A stretch of 64,000 bases of DNA from Streptomyces sp. NBC_01549 (GCF_026339955.1 NZ_JAPEPW010000001.1:1612001-1676000), one strand, 5' to 3'; shown: positions 16,185 to 25,216, counted from the stretch's first letter. Notes: generated by a model not told the origin, from the sequence alone. Translations and numbers: made by a program.

Positions 16185-17356
16185 CGCACCCACCCTTCCT
16201 CGTACGCCGTCCAGTCCTTCTCCCGGGCGGCGAAGTCCACGTACAGGGCAAGGCCGAAGTGTTCTCGGGTGCGGTCGGTGCGGGACAGGCCCAGGCGGGC
16301 GCCGCGGACGGCCGCCGCGACCGTCTCGGCCGAGCCGTGGTGGTCCATGTTGTCCTCGTAGTAGAAGGGCAGGCCCATCAGCAGGTCGGTCGATTTCGGG
16401 GTGACTTCGAGGGCGAGGGCGGTCTGCTCGGCGACGTAACCGCCGTACAGGCTCTCCAGGGGAAGCGCCGTGTCGTACGACATCACGGCGATCTGGTCGA
16501 CCCGGCGGGCGACCTGCCCGAAGAACGACTGGGACCACCACTTGGGGTGTGCCGTGAAGACGCCCGCGACGGAGTGGAGGTTCGGGAGCGGGTCGATCTG
16601 GTGGGCGGCGATGGAGAGCTGGGCGTCGCGGGCCCGGGTGACGCGGCGCAGATCGTCGAGCAGGGAGAGGTAGTCCGAGTCGTCGGAGTGCAGGGGTTCC
16701 AGGTCGAAGTGGGCGCCCTCGAAACCGGCGTCGAGGACCTGCCCGGCGGAGCGGACGACGGCGGCCCGGGTGGCCGCCCGTTCCAGACGCATCCCGACCT
16801 CCCCCTCGGTGGCGAGCACGTCGCCGAGCCAGGCCTGGACGCGGACGCCGGGCAGTTCGCGGTGCACGGCCTCGACCAGCCAACGCGCCTTCGGGTACGC
16901 CGACTCGGGCAAAGTCCCGTCGTGCTCCAGCGGTCCCGCGTGCACGTACAGATCCCGGATCCCGGTCGTCCGCAGCCGCTCCGCGAGCGCCTTGACGTCC
17001 GCGTCCTTCTTCCGGCCGTCCACCCAGGCGTGGCCCATCCAGAGGGCGTCACGGTCCCTGGTACGGGTACCGGAGGCCGGGTCTCCGGCGTAGTTGGCCC
17101 GCAGCGCGATGCCCGCGGCGAGCGTGGAGAGGACCAACGCCAGAACGAGCCCGAGCGCGACCCGTTTGGGCCAGCGCAGTCGGGGGTTCCGCCAGCCCCG
17201 GCCCACCGTTCGAAGCCAGCCGGGGACACGGCTCGAGGACGCACGGCCCTCGTCGTCCCTCGGCCCGCCCGCTCCCGTGTCCGCCCCGGCCCCGGCCGGT
17301 GTCGCCGCGGTCTCCGCCGCCGGCTCCGCCTCGGTCCCCGTGCGCCCCTCGTCCAT
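16181..17356 (-). CDS. Membrane-anchored TIM-barrel protein, GH18-like
   Basis: A 391-aa protein with an acidic, disordered N-terminus, one membrane helix near residues 66-88 (VALGLVLALVLSTLAAGIAL) and an extracellular domain. That domain contains DAGFEGAHFDLEPLHSDDSDYL near residue 215, which resembles the DxxDxE catalytic strand of family 18 glycosyl hydrolases, and MSYDTALPLESLYGGY near residue 300. The exact DGxDxDxE is not present, so enzymatic activity is uncertain. It is first in a four-gene operon and overlaps the kinase gene by ATGA. An IS701-family element ends 44 bp upstream of the ATG, leaving only the ribosome site (GGAGGGGG). Confidence 0.7.
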   Translation of the reverse strand: MDEGRTGTEAEPAAETAATPAGAGADTGAGGPRDDEGRASSSRVPGWLRTVGRGWRNPRLRWPKRVALGLVLALVLSTLAAGIALRANYAGDPASGTRTRDRDALWMGHAWVDGRKKDADVKALAERLRTTGIRDLYVHAGPLEHDGTLPESAYPKARWLVEAVHRELPGVRVQAWLGDVLATEGEVGMRLERAATRAAVVRSAGQVLDAGFEGAHFDLEPLHSDDSDYLSLLDDLRRVTRARDAQLSIAAHQIDPLPNLHSVAGVFTAHPKWWSQSFFGQVARRVDQIAVMSYDTALPLESLYGGYVAEQTALALEVTPKSTDLLMGLPFYYEDNMDHHGSAETVAAAVRGARLGLSRTDRTREHFGLALYVDFAAREKDWTAYEEGWVR

Positions 17357-17400
17357 CCCCCGCGCCCCCTCCGTACGCCCCCGTATCCCCCGTACCCTAA

Positions 17401-18785
17401 TACTGCAACCGCATCTGCCGTGACAGGTGCTGGGTTGGCTCGTTGTTCCGACTGTGCGATGAATCGTTGACGGTTGAGCAGGTCGAGTCGTGGTCCGAGG
17501 GGATAGCCGGGTTCCATGCCCGGTTCGCCCACCGTTTCGGCAGGTCGGAGCCCCGCGAGCGGGCGTCGGACTACCTGAACGGGTTGCTCGCGCCGCTTGA
17601 GAAGAAGAACGGGTGGACGCTGTCGGAGCAGGTCGGGCAGTTGCGCCCCGACGGCGTCCAGCGCCTGCTCAACCACTCCGACTGGGACGAGAACGCGGTC
17701 CGCGACGATGTCCGGGACTTCGTCGTGGAGACCATCGGCGCCAAGGACGCGGTGCTGATCGGCGACGACACCGGCTTCCTGAAGAAGGGCACCAAGTCCG
17801 CCGGCGTCCAGCGGCAGTACACCGGCACAGCCGGCCGCACGGAGAACAGCCAGATCGGAACATTCCTGGCCTACGCCTCCGCCAGGGGCGGGCGTTGATC
17901 GACCGCGAGCTCTACATCCCCGTCTCCTGGACGGATGACCGTGACCGCTGCCGCGCGGCCGGGATCGACGACGAGGTCCCCTTCGCGACCAAGAACGAGC
18001 ACTTCAAGTGGATGCTGCAACGCGCCATCGACGCGGGTGTCCCGTTCGCGTGGGTCACCGCTGACGAGGCATACGGGCAGGTCAAGCACCTGCGAGTGTG
18101 GCTGGAGGAACGTCGGGTCGCGCACGTGCTGGCTACGAAGGTCAACGACACTGTGATCACCACGCACGGGGCGGACACGCGGGTGGACCAGTTGGTCGCC
18201 GCGCTGCCCCGCCAGCGGTGGAAACGAATCTCCGGCGGGGCCGGCGCGCACGGTGAGCGGATCTACGACTGGGCGCGTGTCGCGATCCGCCCGTCCTGGG
18301 AAAACGGCTTCGGGCACTGGGTGCTGGCCCGACGCAGCGTCAGCGACCCGAGCGAGATCGCCTACTACGTCTGCTACGGCCCGGTCGCCTCCCGACTGAA
18401 AGACCTGGTCAAAGTAGCTGCCGCGAGGTGGGCGGTCGAGGAGTGCTTCCAGACCGCGAAGGGAGAGTGCGGTCTGGACCACTACCAGGTGCGGCTCTAC
18501 CGGGCCTGGTACCGCCACATCACCCTGGCCATGGCCGCCCTTGCCTACCTGACCGCCGTCCGCGCCGCAGAAGCCACAAAGGGGCACTCTCGACGACGAG
18601 CAAGACCTCATACCCCTCAGCGTCCCGGAGATCCGCCGGTTGATGGGCCACGTCGTCGTCACGCGCCACTGTCACAGCAACGAGCACCATCTGCACTGGT
18701 CACGCTTCCGACGACGCAGCCAAGCCCGAGCCCGCCGCTCCCACTATAAACGCCGAGGCCACATTCTCCAGATGCGGTTGCAGTA
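17401..18785 (+). mobile_element. IS701-family insertion sequence, 1385 bp
   Basis: Perfect 17-bp terminal inverted repeats (TACTGCAACCGCATCTG at 17401-17417 and its complement at 18769-18785) are flanked by CTAA duplications (17397-17400 and 18786-18789). A 4-bp YTAR duplication is the IS701 hallmark. The single transposase frame is broken twice, see the pseudogene entry. It sits between the GH18-like operon and the gene at 18851. Confidence 0.92.
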
Positions 18786-18789
18786 CTAA
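17443..18789 (+). pseudogene. IS701-family DDE transposase with two frameshifts
   Basis: The product is recognisable over its full length but lies in two frames. From the start (TTG at 17443 or 17467) to about 17890 it reads in one frame and ends in stop TGA after YASARGGR. From about 17880 to 18590 it continues one frame over (GRALIDRELYIPVSWTDDR). After 18590 the original frame is restored (LDDEQDLIPLSVPEIRRLMG) and ends QMRLQY. The DDE residues are in VLIGDDTGFLKKG, WVTADEAYG and WAVEECFQTAKGE. The final TAA is formed partly by the CTAA target duplication. With both shifts the gene should be inactive, unless they are recoding sites or read errors in G-runs. Confidence 0.85.
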
Positions 18790-18850
18790 GCGGCCCCGCC
18801 TCGGCGCATCCCGGTCGCGCCTCCGGGCAAGCGGTCATACGCTCCCAAAT

Positions 18851-20437
18851 GTGACGTCGCCCCTGAGCCGAAGCCGGCCGCGCCGAGCCACGTCCCACAT
18901 AGCCGCGCGGGTGGCGCACGCCGTGCTCGGCGGACTGCTGGCGACGGGGTGGCTGCTGCTGCCCGTCGCACGGGCGGGTGCCGACGAGGTGGCGGCCGCG
19001 CCCGGGCAGGGTGGGACGAGCACCGCCGATCTCGTGCTGCCCCTCGTCGCGGTGGTCGCCGCGGCGGCGCTGGCGGCGTACTCGTACACCCGGCGCATAC
19101 GACGGGCCCGGACCCGTACGACACCTGGCGGAGCCACTGCGCATCCCGCCCCGTTCGCCGAACTCGACCGGCGGGCACGGCAGTCGCTCGTCGAGATCGA
19201 CGACTGCGTGCGCACCTGCGCGGAGGAACTCGGCTGGGCGGAGGCCCAGTTCGGCAATGAGGCCGTCGAGACGTACACGGCGGCGCTGGCGTACGCACGC
19301 TCCGAGCTGACGGCGTCCTTCCGGCTGCGGCAACGACTGGGCGACACCGTGCCGGACGACGACCTGGTGAAGCGGCAGCTGCTGGAGGAGATCGCCGCCC
19401 GCAGCATGGAGGCGGGGCGGCGGCTGGACGCGGAGGCGGCCGGCTTCGACCTGCTGCGCGCCCTGGAACGGACCCTGCGCCCCGCGCTGGAGTCGGCGGA
19501 GGCCCGTTTCCGGGAGCTCGCCGCGCGCGCCCCGGCCGCGGGGGCGGCACTCGCCGAGCTCCACGAGCGATACCCGCCCTCCGCGTCCCTGCCCGTCGCG
19601 GGCCACGTCGAACAGGCCAAGGACCGGCTCGTGTTCGCCACCACCCGCCTCGACCAGGCCCGGCAGTCCCTCGACCGGGGGGAGGGCGAGCGGGCGTCGG
19701 CACATCTGCGGGCCGCCGAAGGTGCCGTCGACCAGGCGGGCCTCTTCATGGACGGTGTCTTCCGGCTCTCCCGCGAACTCGCCTCCGCGGCGGCCCGGTT
19801 GCCCGGCGCGCTGCGCGACGCGGAGGCCGAGCTCGCGGCGGCGCGCGGCCTCCCGGCCGTCGGTGCGCTGCCCGGACGGATCGCGCATGCCGCGTCGGTC
19901 GTCGCCGACGTGCGGCGGGAGAGCGCGGGCGGCGGCCATCCGTACGACCCGCTCGACGCCCTCCGTCGCGTCGTTGACGCCGGAGCACCGCTCCTGGCCG
20001 AGGACCGCGTTCCCGTCGACCGGCCCTTCCTCGACCACGCGCTGCTGCCGGCCCGCAGTGTCGTCGCCCTCGCCTCGGACTTCGTCACCACGCACCGGGG
20101 AGCGGTCGGTGCCGAGGCCCGGACCCGGCTCTCAGAGGCGGAGCGCCGCCTCGCGCTCGCGCCTTGCGCCCTCGTCGACGTCCGGCGCGCCGACGTGCTC
20201 GCCCGGGAGGCGGAGCAACTCGCGGAACGGGACGTACGGGCGTACGGGAATCCGTACGCCGGGCCCGAGGGTGCGGGCGTCGGCGGTGCGGTGCTCGGCG
20301 GGATCCTGCTGGACGACACCCCGGACGCCCCCGCGGCGAGCTTCGGCGGACCGAGGACCCGGGGGCGCGGAGATTTCAGGGGCGCGGGCAACCGCGCGGT
20401 CAGAACAGGCTCAGCAATGCCTCCGCCGGGTCCGTGA
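18851..20437 (+). CDS. Membrane-anchored coiled-coil protein, TPM-family-like but lacking the TPM domain
   Basis: A 528-aa protein. A signal peptide (to about residue 45, VARAGADE) is followed after only 15 residues by a membrane helix (LVLPLVAVVAAAALAAYSYT), then a long Ala/Glu/Arg-rich helical region (about residues 105-440). Remembered Streptomyces relatives carry a TPM_phosphatase domain between signal peptide and helix, and here it is missing. The C-terminal NPYAGPEGAGVGGAVLGGILL then FGGPRTRGRG matches the family end, but the stop is lost. The frame runs on through an intergenic repeat and ends 38 bp inside the convergent phosphatase gene. The function is unknown; an envelope scaffold is possible. 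Confidence 0.75.
   Translation: MTSPLSRSRPRRATSHIAARVAHAVLGGLLATGWLLLPVARAGADEVAAAPGQGGTSTADLVLPLVAVVAAAALAAYSYTRRIRRARTRTTPGGATAHPAPFAELDRRARQSLVEIDDCVRTCAEELGWAEAQFGNEAVETYTAALAYARSELTASFRLRQRLGDTVPDDDLVKRQLLEEIAARSMEAGRRLDAEAAGFDLLRALERTLRPALESAEARFRELAARAPAAGAALAELHERYPPSASLPVAGHVEQAKDRLVFATTRLDQARQSLDRGEGERASAHLRAAEGAVDQAGLFMDGVFRLSRELASAAARLPGALRDAEAELAAARGLPAVGALPGRIAHAASVVADVRRESAGGGHPYDPLDALRRVVDAGAPLLAEDRVPVDRPFLDHALLPARSVVALASDFVTTHRGAVGAEARTRLSEAERRLALAPCALVDVRRADVLAREAEQLAERDVRAYGNPYAGPEGAGVGGAVLGGILLDDTPDAPAASFGGPRTRGRGDFRGAGNRAVRTGSAMPPPGP
20377..20402 (+). repeat. GGGGCGCGGG-type Streptomyces intergenic repeat
   Basis: The sequence CAGGGGCGCGGGCAACCGCG followed by CGGTCA is close to the very common Streptomyces motif GGGGCGCGGGGAACTGCGCG. 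Related copies lie at 38141-38200 and 61441-61479, mostly just beyond 3' ends of genes. It is a short palindrome-rich unit, possibly functioning at transcript ends. Confidence 0.55.
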
Positions 20438-23273
20438 GGGGCGTACCGCCGTCCGGGAGCGGAAGTTCGAACCAGACCGTCTTGCCGGCCGGTGTCCGCC
20501 GCGAGCCCCACGCGGCGGAGAGCAGACCGACGAGCTGCAGCCCCCGGCCCCCCTCGTCCGTGTCGCGGGCGCGGCGCCGACGTGGCTGGACGAGGCCCGC
20601 GTCCCAGACCTCGCACACCAGGGTCCGGTCGAGCAGCAGACGCAGCCTGATCTCACCCTCGCCGTAGCGCAGCGCGTTGGTGACGAGTTCGCTGACCAGG
20701 AGCTCGGTGGTGTCGACGAGCGGCTCCAGGTCCCAGGCGGTGAGCTGGGTGCGCGCGTACTCACGGGCCCGCCCCACACTGCGCGGCTCGCGCGGCAGCG
20801 TCCAGTCGCCCACGGAGTCGGCGGGCAGCCCCTGGACACGAGCCATCAGCAGCGCGATGTCGTCCTCGCCGTGGTGGGTGTCGAGGGTGTTGAGGACGTG
20901 GTCGCAGACGTCCTCCAGGGGCCGGGAAGGGTCGGTGAGCGCGCCGACGAAGGCTTGCAGGCCCTCGTCGAGGGGGTGGTCGCGCGATTCGACCAGTCCA
21001 TCCGTGTAGAGCGCCAACAGGGCGCCTTCGGGTAGTTCGACCTCCACCTCCTCGAAGGGCTCGCCGCCCACCCCTAGGGGCATGCCGGGCGGCACGTCGA
21101 GCATCAGCGCGCTCTCGCCGGGTTCGACCAGCACCGGCGGCAGATGGCCCGCGTTGGCGAAGGTGCAGCGGCGGGTCACGGAGTCGTACACCGCGTACAC
21201 GCAGGTCGCCAGGTACACCTCGGAGAGGTCGGCGTCGCGGGGCTGGCGGGCCGCGCGGGTGGCCTGCTGGACCCCGCCGGGGGTGCCGAGGCCGCGGGCG
21301 ATCTCGTCCAACGCCGAGAGCACTTCGGCGGGTTCGAGATCGAGGAGGGCCAGGGTGCGGACCGCGGTGCGCAGTTCACCCATGGCGACCGCCGCGCGCA
21401 GACCGCGCCCCATGACGTCGCCGACGACCAACGCCGTGCGGTGGCCGGGGAGTTCGATGACGTCGAACCAGTCGCCGCCGACCTCGGTCGCCGCGTTGCC
21501 GGGCAGGTACCGGCACGCGATGTCCAGACCGGAGGCCTCCGGGTCGCCCGGCGGGAGGAGCGAGCGCTGCAGGATCAGCGCGCGTTCGTGCTCGCGGCGG
21601 TACAGACGGGCGTTGTCGATGCAGACCGCGGCGCGCGCCGCGAGTTCCACCGCGAGCGCCCGGTCGCGGTCGCCGAACGGCTCGCTGCCCTTCGTACGGG
21701 AGAACTGGGCGAGGCCGACCACCGTGTCGTGGGCGACCATCGGGACCGCCAGCGTGGACTGGATGAGGCCGCCGTCCTCGGCGGGGACCTGTTGCGGGCG
21801 GGCGGTGCGCAGGGCGTCCGCGCAGGGCGAGTTGAAGGCGTAGTGATGGACCGCGCCCACGGCGACCGGCGCCGGTCCGCCGATGAACGGCGCGTCGGAC
21901 ACCGCGCTGGCGAAGGCGACCCGGCGCAGTTCCGCGCTGCCGTCGGCGAGCGCCCGCGGGGTCTCGTCGCCCGCGAGCAGGCCCTGGTAGAGGTCGACGG
22001 TGGCGAGGTCGCAGAAACCGGGCACGACGACGTCGAGGAGTTCGCGTGCGGTGGTCTCCAGGTCGAGGGAGTTGCCGATGCGGGCGCCCGCCTCGTTCAG
22101 AAGGGCGAGATTGCGCCGTGCGGAGGCCGCTTCCCGGGCCGCGGCACGGCGGCTGGTGATGTCGGTTCCGAGCCAGGCGATACCGATGGGGCGGCCGGAG
22201 CCGCTGTGCACGCGGTAGAGGTTGACGGACCAGTGCCGGCGCTCGTCGGAGCCGGGTATGAACCCGGTGACGTGCATGTCCGTGATGGAGTCGCCGGTTT
22301 CGAGGACGCGGCGCAGCGTCGCGGCGACCCGCTCGGCCTCGGAACGCGGCAGGTAGTCGTGGACCGTACGGCCACGGTGGCTCTCCACGTTTCCGCCGAA
22401 CACCGAGGCGAACTGCTTGTTGGCGCGCCGGACCCGCAGATCCGTGTCGATGAGCAGGAAGCCGAACGGAGATTGACCGAAAATCGCCTGCGAGGCGGCG
22501 AGGTCCGTCTCGATGCTGCGGAGGGTCCGGACGTCCACGACGATGCACACGGCGGCCCGCTCGCCGTCCTCCGTCGTGGTGGGCATCACATAGACCTCGG
22601 CGAGGCCCTCCTCGCCCGGCTCGCCGTCACCAGTGGCCGGCACGCGGAAGGGGACCACACCGGTCCACTCGCGGCCGTCCAGGATCTCCGCCATCTTGCG
22701 CTGGCCGCGCTCGCGCTGGTCGGGTTCGAAGAACGCCTCGATGGGGTCCATACCGAGGGCTCGTTCCGCGGATATTCCGAAGAGCTGCTCGGCACGCAGG
22801 CTCCACTGGTCGACGAGGCCGTCGGCGCCGATGGAGAACGAGGCGACCTTGATGTAGTCGTAGATCGAACCGGGCGGGCTGCTCTGCCACATCGTGTCAC
22901 CCAGGGGCTCGCCGGGCGGTTCTCCGTACGGCTCTACGTGCGATGCGGCGTGCGGTTCGGCCTGCGGTTCGCCAGGCGGCACGGCCGTGGCCCGGTCCAT
23001 GTCCGCGCCCGAGTCCGTACCCGCATCCGCACCCGTACCCGTGTCCGTCGGGGTGCCGGCCGCCCGGGGCCTCGCGTCGCCGCTCGGTCCGGAGGGTGCG
23101 CCGCCCCATGGTGTGTTCGTCGGCTCGGTTCTCGCGTCGCCTCGCGGTTCGGTCATGGCGTCGCTCATCGCCCCGCCCGTCGCTCCGGCCACGGCAAAAC
23201 CCGCCGCGGCCTCCGCCCTCGCGCCGTCCGACGGGTCCTCGGACTCCGTGGCCTTCGCTGGTATCTCGCTCAC
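20400..23273 (-). CDS. PAS-GAF-SpoIIE-HATPase serine phosphatase/anti-sigma regulator
   Basis: A 957-aa multidomain regulator. The GTG start (23271-23273) follows GGAGGGGA. Residues 1-140 are disordered with degenerate Gly-Glu-Pro repeats. Two PAS domains follow (near 150-250 and 275-390), then a GAF domain (about 400-560). Next is a PP2C/SpoIIE phosphatase (about 575-800) with GGDWFDVIELPGH, VVGDVMGRG and YTDGLVES. The C-terminus is an RsbW-like ATPase (about 830-950) with ELVTNALRYGEG and DEGGRGLQLV. Such proteins can dephosphorylate anti-anti-sigma factors and phosphorylate or bind sigma partners in response to signals sensed by PAS/GAF. The 3' end overlaps the convergent gene. Confidence 0.93.
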   Translation of the reverse strand: MSEIPAKATESEDPSDGARAEAAAGFAVAGATGGAMSDAMTEPRGDARTEPTNTPWGGAPSGPSGDARPRAAGTPTDTGTGADAGTDSGADMDRATAVPPGEPQAEPHAASHVEPYGEPPGEPLGDTMWQSSPPGSIYDYIKVASFSIGADGLVDQWSLRAEQLFGISAERALGMDPIEAFFEPDQRERGQRKMAEILDGREWTGVVPFRVPATGDGEPGEEGLAEVYVMPTTTEDGERAAVCIVVDVRTLRSIETDLAASQAIFGQSPFGFLLIDTDLRVRRANKQFASVFGGNVESHRGRTVHDYLPRSEAERVAATLRRVLETGDSITDMHVTGFIPGSDERRHWSVNLYRVHSGSGRPIGIAWLGTDITSRRAAAREAASARRNLALLNEAGARIGNSLDLETTARELLDVVVPGFCDLATVDLYQGLLAGDETPRALADGSAELRRVAFASAVSDAPFIGGPAPVAVGAVHHYAFNSPCADALRTARPQQVPAEDGGLIQSTLAVPMVAHDTVVGLAQFSRTKGSEPFGDRDRALAVELAARAAVCIDNARLYRREHERALILQRSLLPPGDPEASGLDIACRYLPGNAATEVGGDWFDVIELPGHRTALVVGDVMGRGLRAAVAMGELRTAVRTLALLDLEPAEVLSALDEIARGLGTPGGVQQATRAARQPRDADLSEVYLATCVYAVYDSVTRRCTFANAGHLPPVLVEPGESALMLDVPPGMPLGVGGEPFEEVEVELPEGALLALYTDGLVESRDHPLDEGLQAFVGALTDPSRPLEDVCDHVLNTLDTHHGEDDIALLMARVQGLPADSVGDWTLPREPRSVGRAREYARTQLTAWDLEPLVDTTELLVSELVTNALRYGEGEIRLRLLLDRTLVCEVWDAGLVQPRRRRARDTDEGGRGLQLVGLLSAAWGSRRTPAGKTVWFELPLPDGGTPLTDPAEALLSLF

Positions 23274-23540
23274 GCGATCCGTCCCCTCCAGCTCACCGCG
23301 TCCGGCACCGGTCACCGGGGGCGGCTGCCCGCAGTATCCAGCACTACGGCGCCGCACAACACGGTGTTCACGATCACAGCACGGTCCCGATGGTTTTTGG
23401 ACCGGCCGCGACATACTCCCAGTCTTCTAACCAGGTGGCGCCCCATCGAATCAAAGACTCCGGACAACTCTGGTGGCCTGAAGCGATCGGTCGCCCCACC
23501 CTCCGCCCGACACACCCTCAGCACGACAGCCGACGGACCC

Positions 23541-23999
23541 TCAGTCGGGCACCGCCAGTTCGAACCACACCGTCTTTCCAGTGTTTCCGGGCCGGGTACC
23601 CCAGCGCCGCGACGAGCCCGCCACCAGTTGCAGCCCTCGGCCGCTCTCGTCGTCCGCGTCGGCGGACCGTTCGCGGGGCGGGTCGGGCAACGGGTCGGAG
23701 ACTTCCACCAGGAGGGCACCCGGCAGTCCCGCGGGCCCGACCAGACGGACACCGATGGGGCCGGTGGCGTGCCGCAGCGAGTTGGTCACCAGCTCGCTGA
23801 CCAGCAGCGCGGTCACATCACCGAGGGAATCCAGCCCCCAGGTGCGCAGCTGGCCCCGGACGACGGCACGGGCGGTGCGGACGGCACCGGGCTCCGCGGG
23901 AAAGCTCCACTCGGCGTAGTCGCCTTCGGTGTCGATCACGCCGATCACTTCCCAGGCCAGGAACCCACCCATGTCTGGTTTCGTGGGGTTAATGGGCAC
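23541..23999 (-). CDS. RsbW-type HATPase anti-sigma kinase
   Basis: A 152-aa GHKL ATPase. The N box SELVTNSLRHATG, the G1-like SDPLPDPP and the G2 box ESGRGLQLVAGSSRRWG are all present, ending with GKTVWFEL. It is the same domain type as the C-terminus of the phosphatase encoded 268 bp downstream on the same strand, so the two may act in one partner-switching path. The start is unclear. A GTG at 23997-23999, an ATG at 23970-23972 or a GTG near 23940 with GGGAAG upstream are all possible. The core begins at EWSFPAEPGAVRTAR. Confidence 0.85.
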   Translation of the reverse strand: MPINPTKPDMGGFLAWEVIGVIDTEGDYAEWSFPAEPGAVRTARAVVRGQLRTWGLDSLGDVTALLVSELVTNSLRHATGPIGVRLVGPAGLPGALLVEVSDPLPDPPRERSADADDESGRGLQLVAGSSRRWGTRPGNTGKTVWFELAVPD

Positions 24000-24258
24000 A
24001 TACCCGATATCCGGGACGCTTTACCGCACATGTGGGCGCACTGTGGCACGAACGGCGTACGGGACCCCGAGCCGCGGACGCGACTCGCGCTCTCCCGCTC
24101 CCGAAAGCCGCACACACAGCGCCGCGCCCCGGCGCCCGCGCTCGCACGTCAGCCGGCGCCTCCCAGAAAGACCGCTGTCCCCCAAAGAGAGGAGCGGGCA
24201 CACGACAGCGGGTCCGGCGCCCCTCCGACGTCACGGCCCCTCCGACGTCTCGGCCGTC

Positions 24259-24660
24259 TCAGCCGTCCCAGTGCCGCTGTACGGCCTTCACGGCGGGGAT
24301 GTCCTGGTCCAGCCAGTCCACGTCCCAGAGCTCGTCCGGAGTCAGCCAGCGCAGGTCGTCGTGGTCCTCGAGAGGCACCGGATCGGCCGAGCCGGGAAGC
24401 AGCCGCGCGGTCCACACGTGCAGGACGTACGGCGTCCGCAGGGGCCACTCCCCCGGGATGCGCTCGAGGGACTCCGCCGTGACGCCGAGTTCCTCGCGCA
24501 GTTCGCGTACGAGGGCGGCTTCGGGAGCCTCACCCGGTTCCACCTTGCCGCCGGGCAGCTCCCAGCGGCCGGCCAGCTCGGGGGGTGCGCTGCGGCGCGC
24601 GGCGAGGAGGCGTCCGTCGTGCAGCAGGGCGCCGCCCACCACCACGATCGTTTCGTCCAT
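24259..24660 (-). CDS. MutT-like Nudix hydrolase
   Basis: A 133-aa Nudix protein. The Nudix box GGKVEPGEAPEAALVRELRE followed by ELGV fits GX5EX7REUXEEXGU exactly. The start chosen is the ATG giving MDETIVVVGGALLHDG; an upstream in-frame start adds only a basic tail. Proteins of this size and pattern hydrolyse oxidised or non-canonical (deoxy)nucleoside triphosphates, so a mutator-prevention role is likely. The substrate is not visible from sequence. It is co-oriented with the HATPase gene downstream, 259 bp away. Confidence 0.9.
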   Translation of the reverse strand: MDETIVVVGGALLHDGRLLAARRSAPPELAGRWELPGGKVEPGEAPEAALVRELREELGVTAESLERIPGEWPLRTPYVLHVWTARLLPGSADPVPLEDHDDLRWLTPDELWDVDWLDQDIPAVKAVQRHWDG

Positions 24661-24699
24661 GCGCCGGAGCCTACGGCAGGGCACACCGGACGCGGACAG

Positions 24700-24882
24700 T
24701 CACTTGGATCCGTTCTGCGCGATCCGCTCGACCCAGTAGAGCTGCTTGTGGCCGCGGTCGTCGAGGCTGTCCGCGATCTTCTGGGCCTCGGCCCGGGTCG
24801 CGTACCTCCCGACGCAGTAGCGATTGCCGTTGTCGTCCTGTCGTATGACGAGCCAGGGAAGAGTGATCGTGCCCTCGTTCAT
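24700..24882 (-). CDS. Small conserved protein with an SPOR-like pattern
   Basis: A 60-aa protein starting MNEGTITLPWLVIRQDDNGN. The ATG at 24880-24882 has GGAGGGG just upstream, which decides against the TTG one codon earlier. The middle reads YCVGRYATRAEAQKIADSLD, like the sequence of SPOR-type or DUF repeats that carry 'Y..G.Y.T..EA..iA..L'. No membrane segment or signal peptide is present. It is conserved-looking and short, with unknown function. It lies 39 bp upstream of the Nudix gene on the same strand and may be co-transcribed with it. Confidence 0.75.
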   Translation of the reverse strand: MNEGTITLPWLVIRQDDNGNRYCVGRYATRAEAQKIADSLDDRGHKQLYWVERIAQNGSK

Positions 24883-25216
24883 CAAGCCCCTCCACTTCCC
24901 GCCCCCGGCTCGCGCCGTGCCTCGCGCGCTAAGGAAACCGCAATCCGCATATGCCCGAGCCTACGCCTAACCTTTACGCAGCGAATACGCCTTTGCACAA
25001 AGAGGTACGCAACCGGCCAAGGCGGAGGGGGCGCATGCGTACGAACGCGCCGTCGACCGCCCTCCGTGCGCCGTCCAGGCAGCGCGAACTCCACCCCGAG
25101 CAGGGCAGTTGAGAAAGGCCAGATTGCAACCGAGGTCGCGCGCCGGGCACTTGACGGTCGGCTCGCCCGGGAACGAGGTCGCCCCGCGGACGCCGACCGC
25201 CCGTGAACTCCTACGC
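24883..25216. other. Intergenic region between the 60-aa gene and the GntR gene
   Basis: 334 bp. The left part, about 24950-25015, is less GC-rich and probably holds the minus-strand promoter for the 60-aa gene. On the plus strand a GGAGGGGG ribosome-like site precedes a 25-codon frame, listed separately as doubtful. No other gene is visible. Confidence 0.4.
25035..25112 (+). CDS. Doubtful 25-aa small ORF
   Basis: The frame reads MRTNAPSTALRAPSRQRELH plus EQGS with a GGAGGGGG ribosome-like site 6 nt before the ATG. It lies antisense to the flanking transcripts. It has no recognisable motif and could be chance in GC-rich DNA. I include it only because of the strong ribosome site. Confidence 0.2.
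   Translation: MRTNAPSTALRAPSRQRELHPEQGS

Noticed and set aside
21144..24482. A 1112-codon plus-strand frame opposite the SpoIIE phosphatase
   Set aside because: Repetitive Arg/Gly/Val product. The minus strand encodes PAS, GAF, PP2C and HATPase domains.
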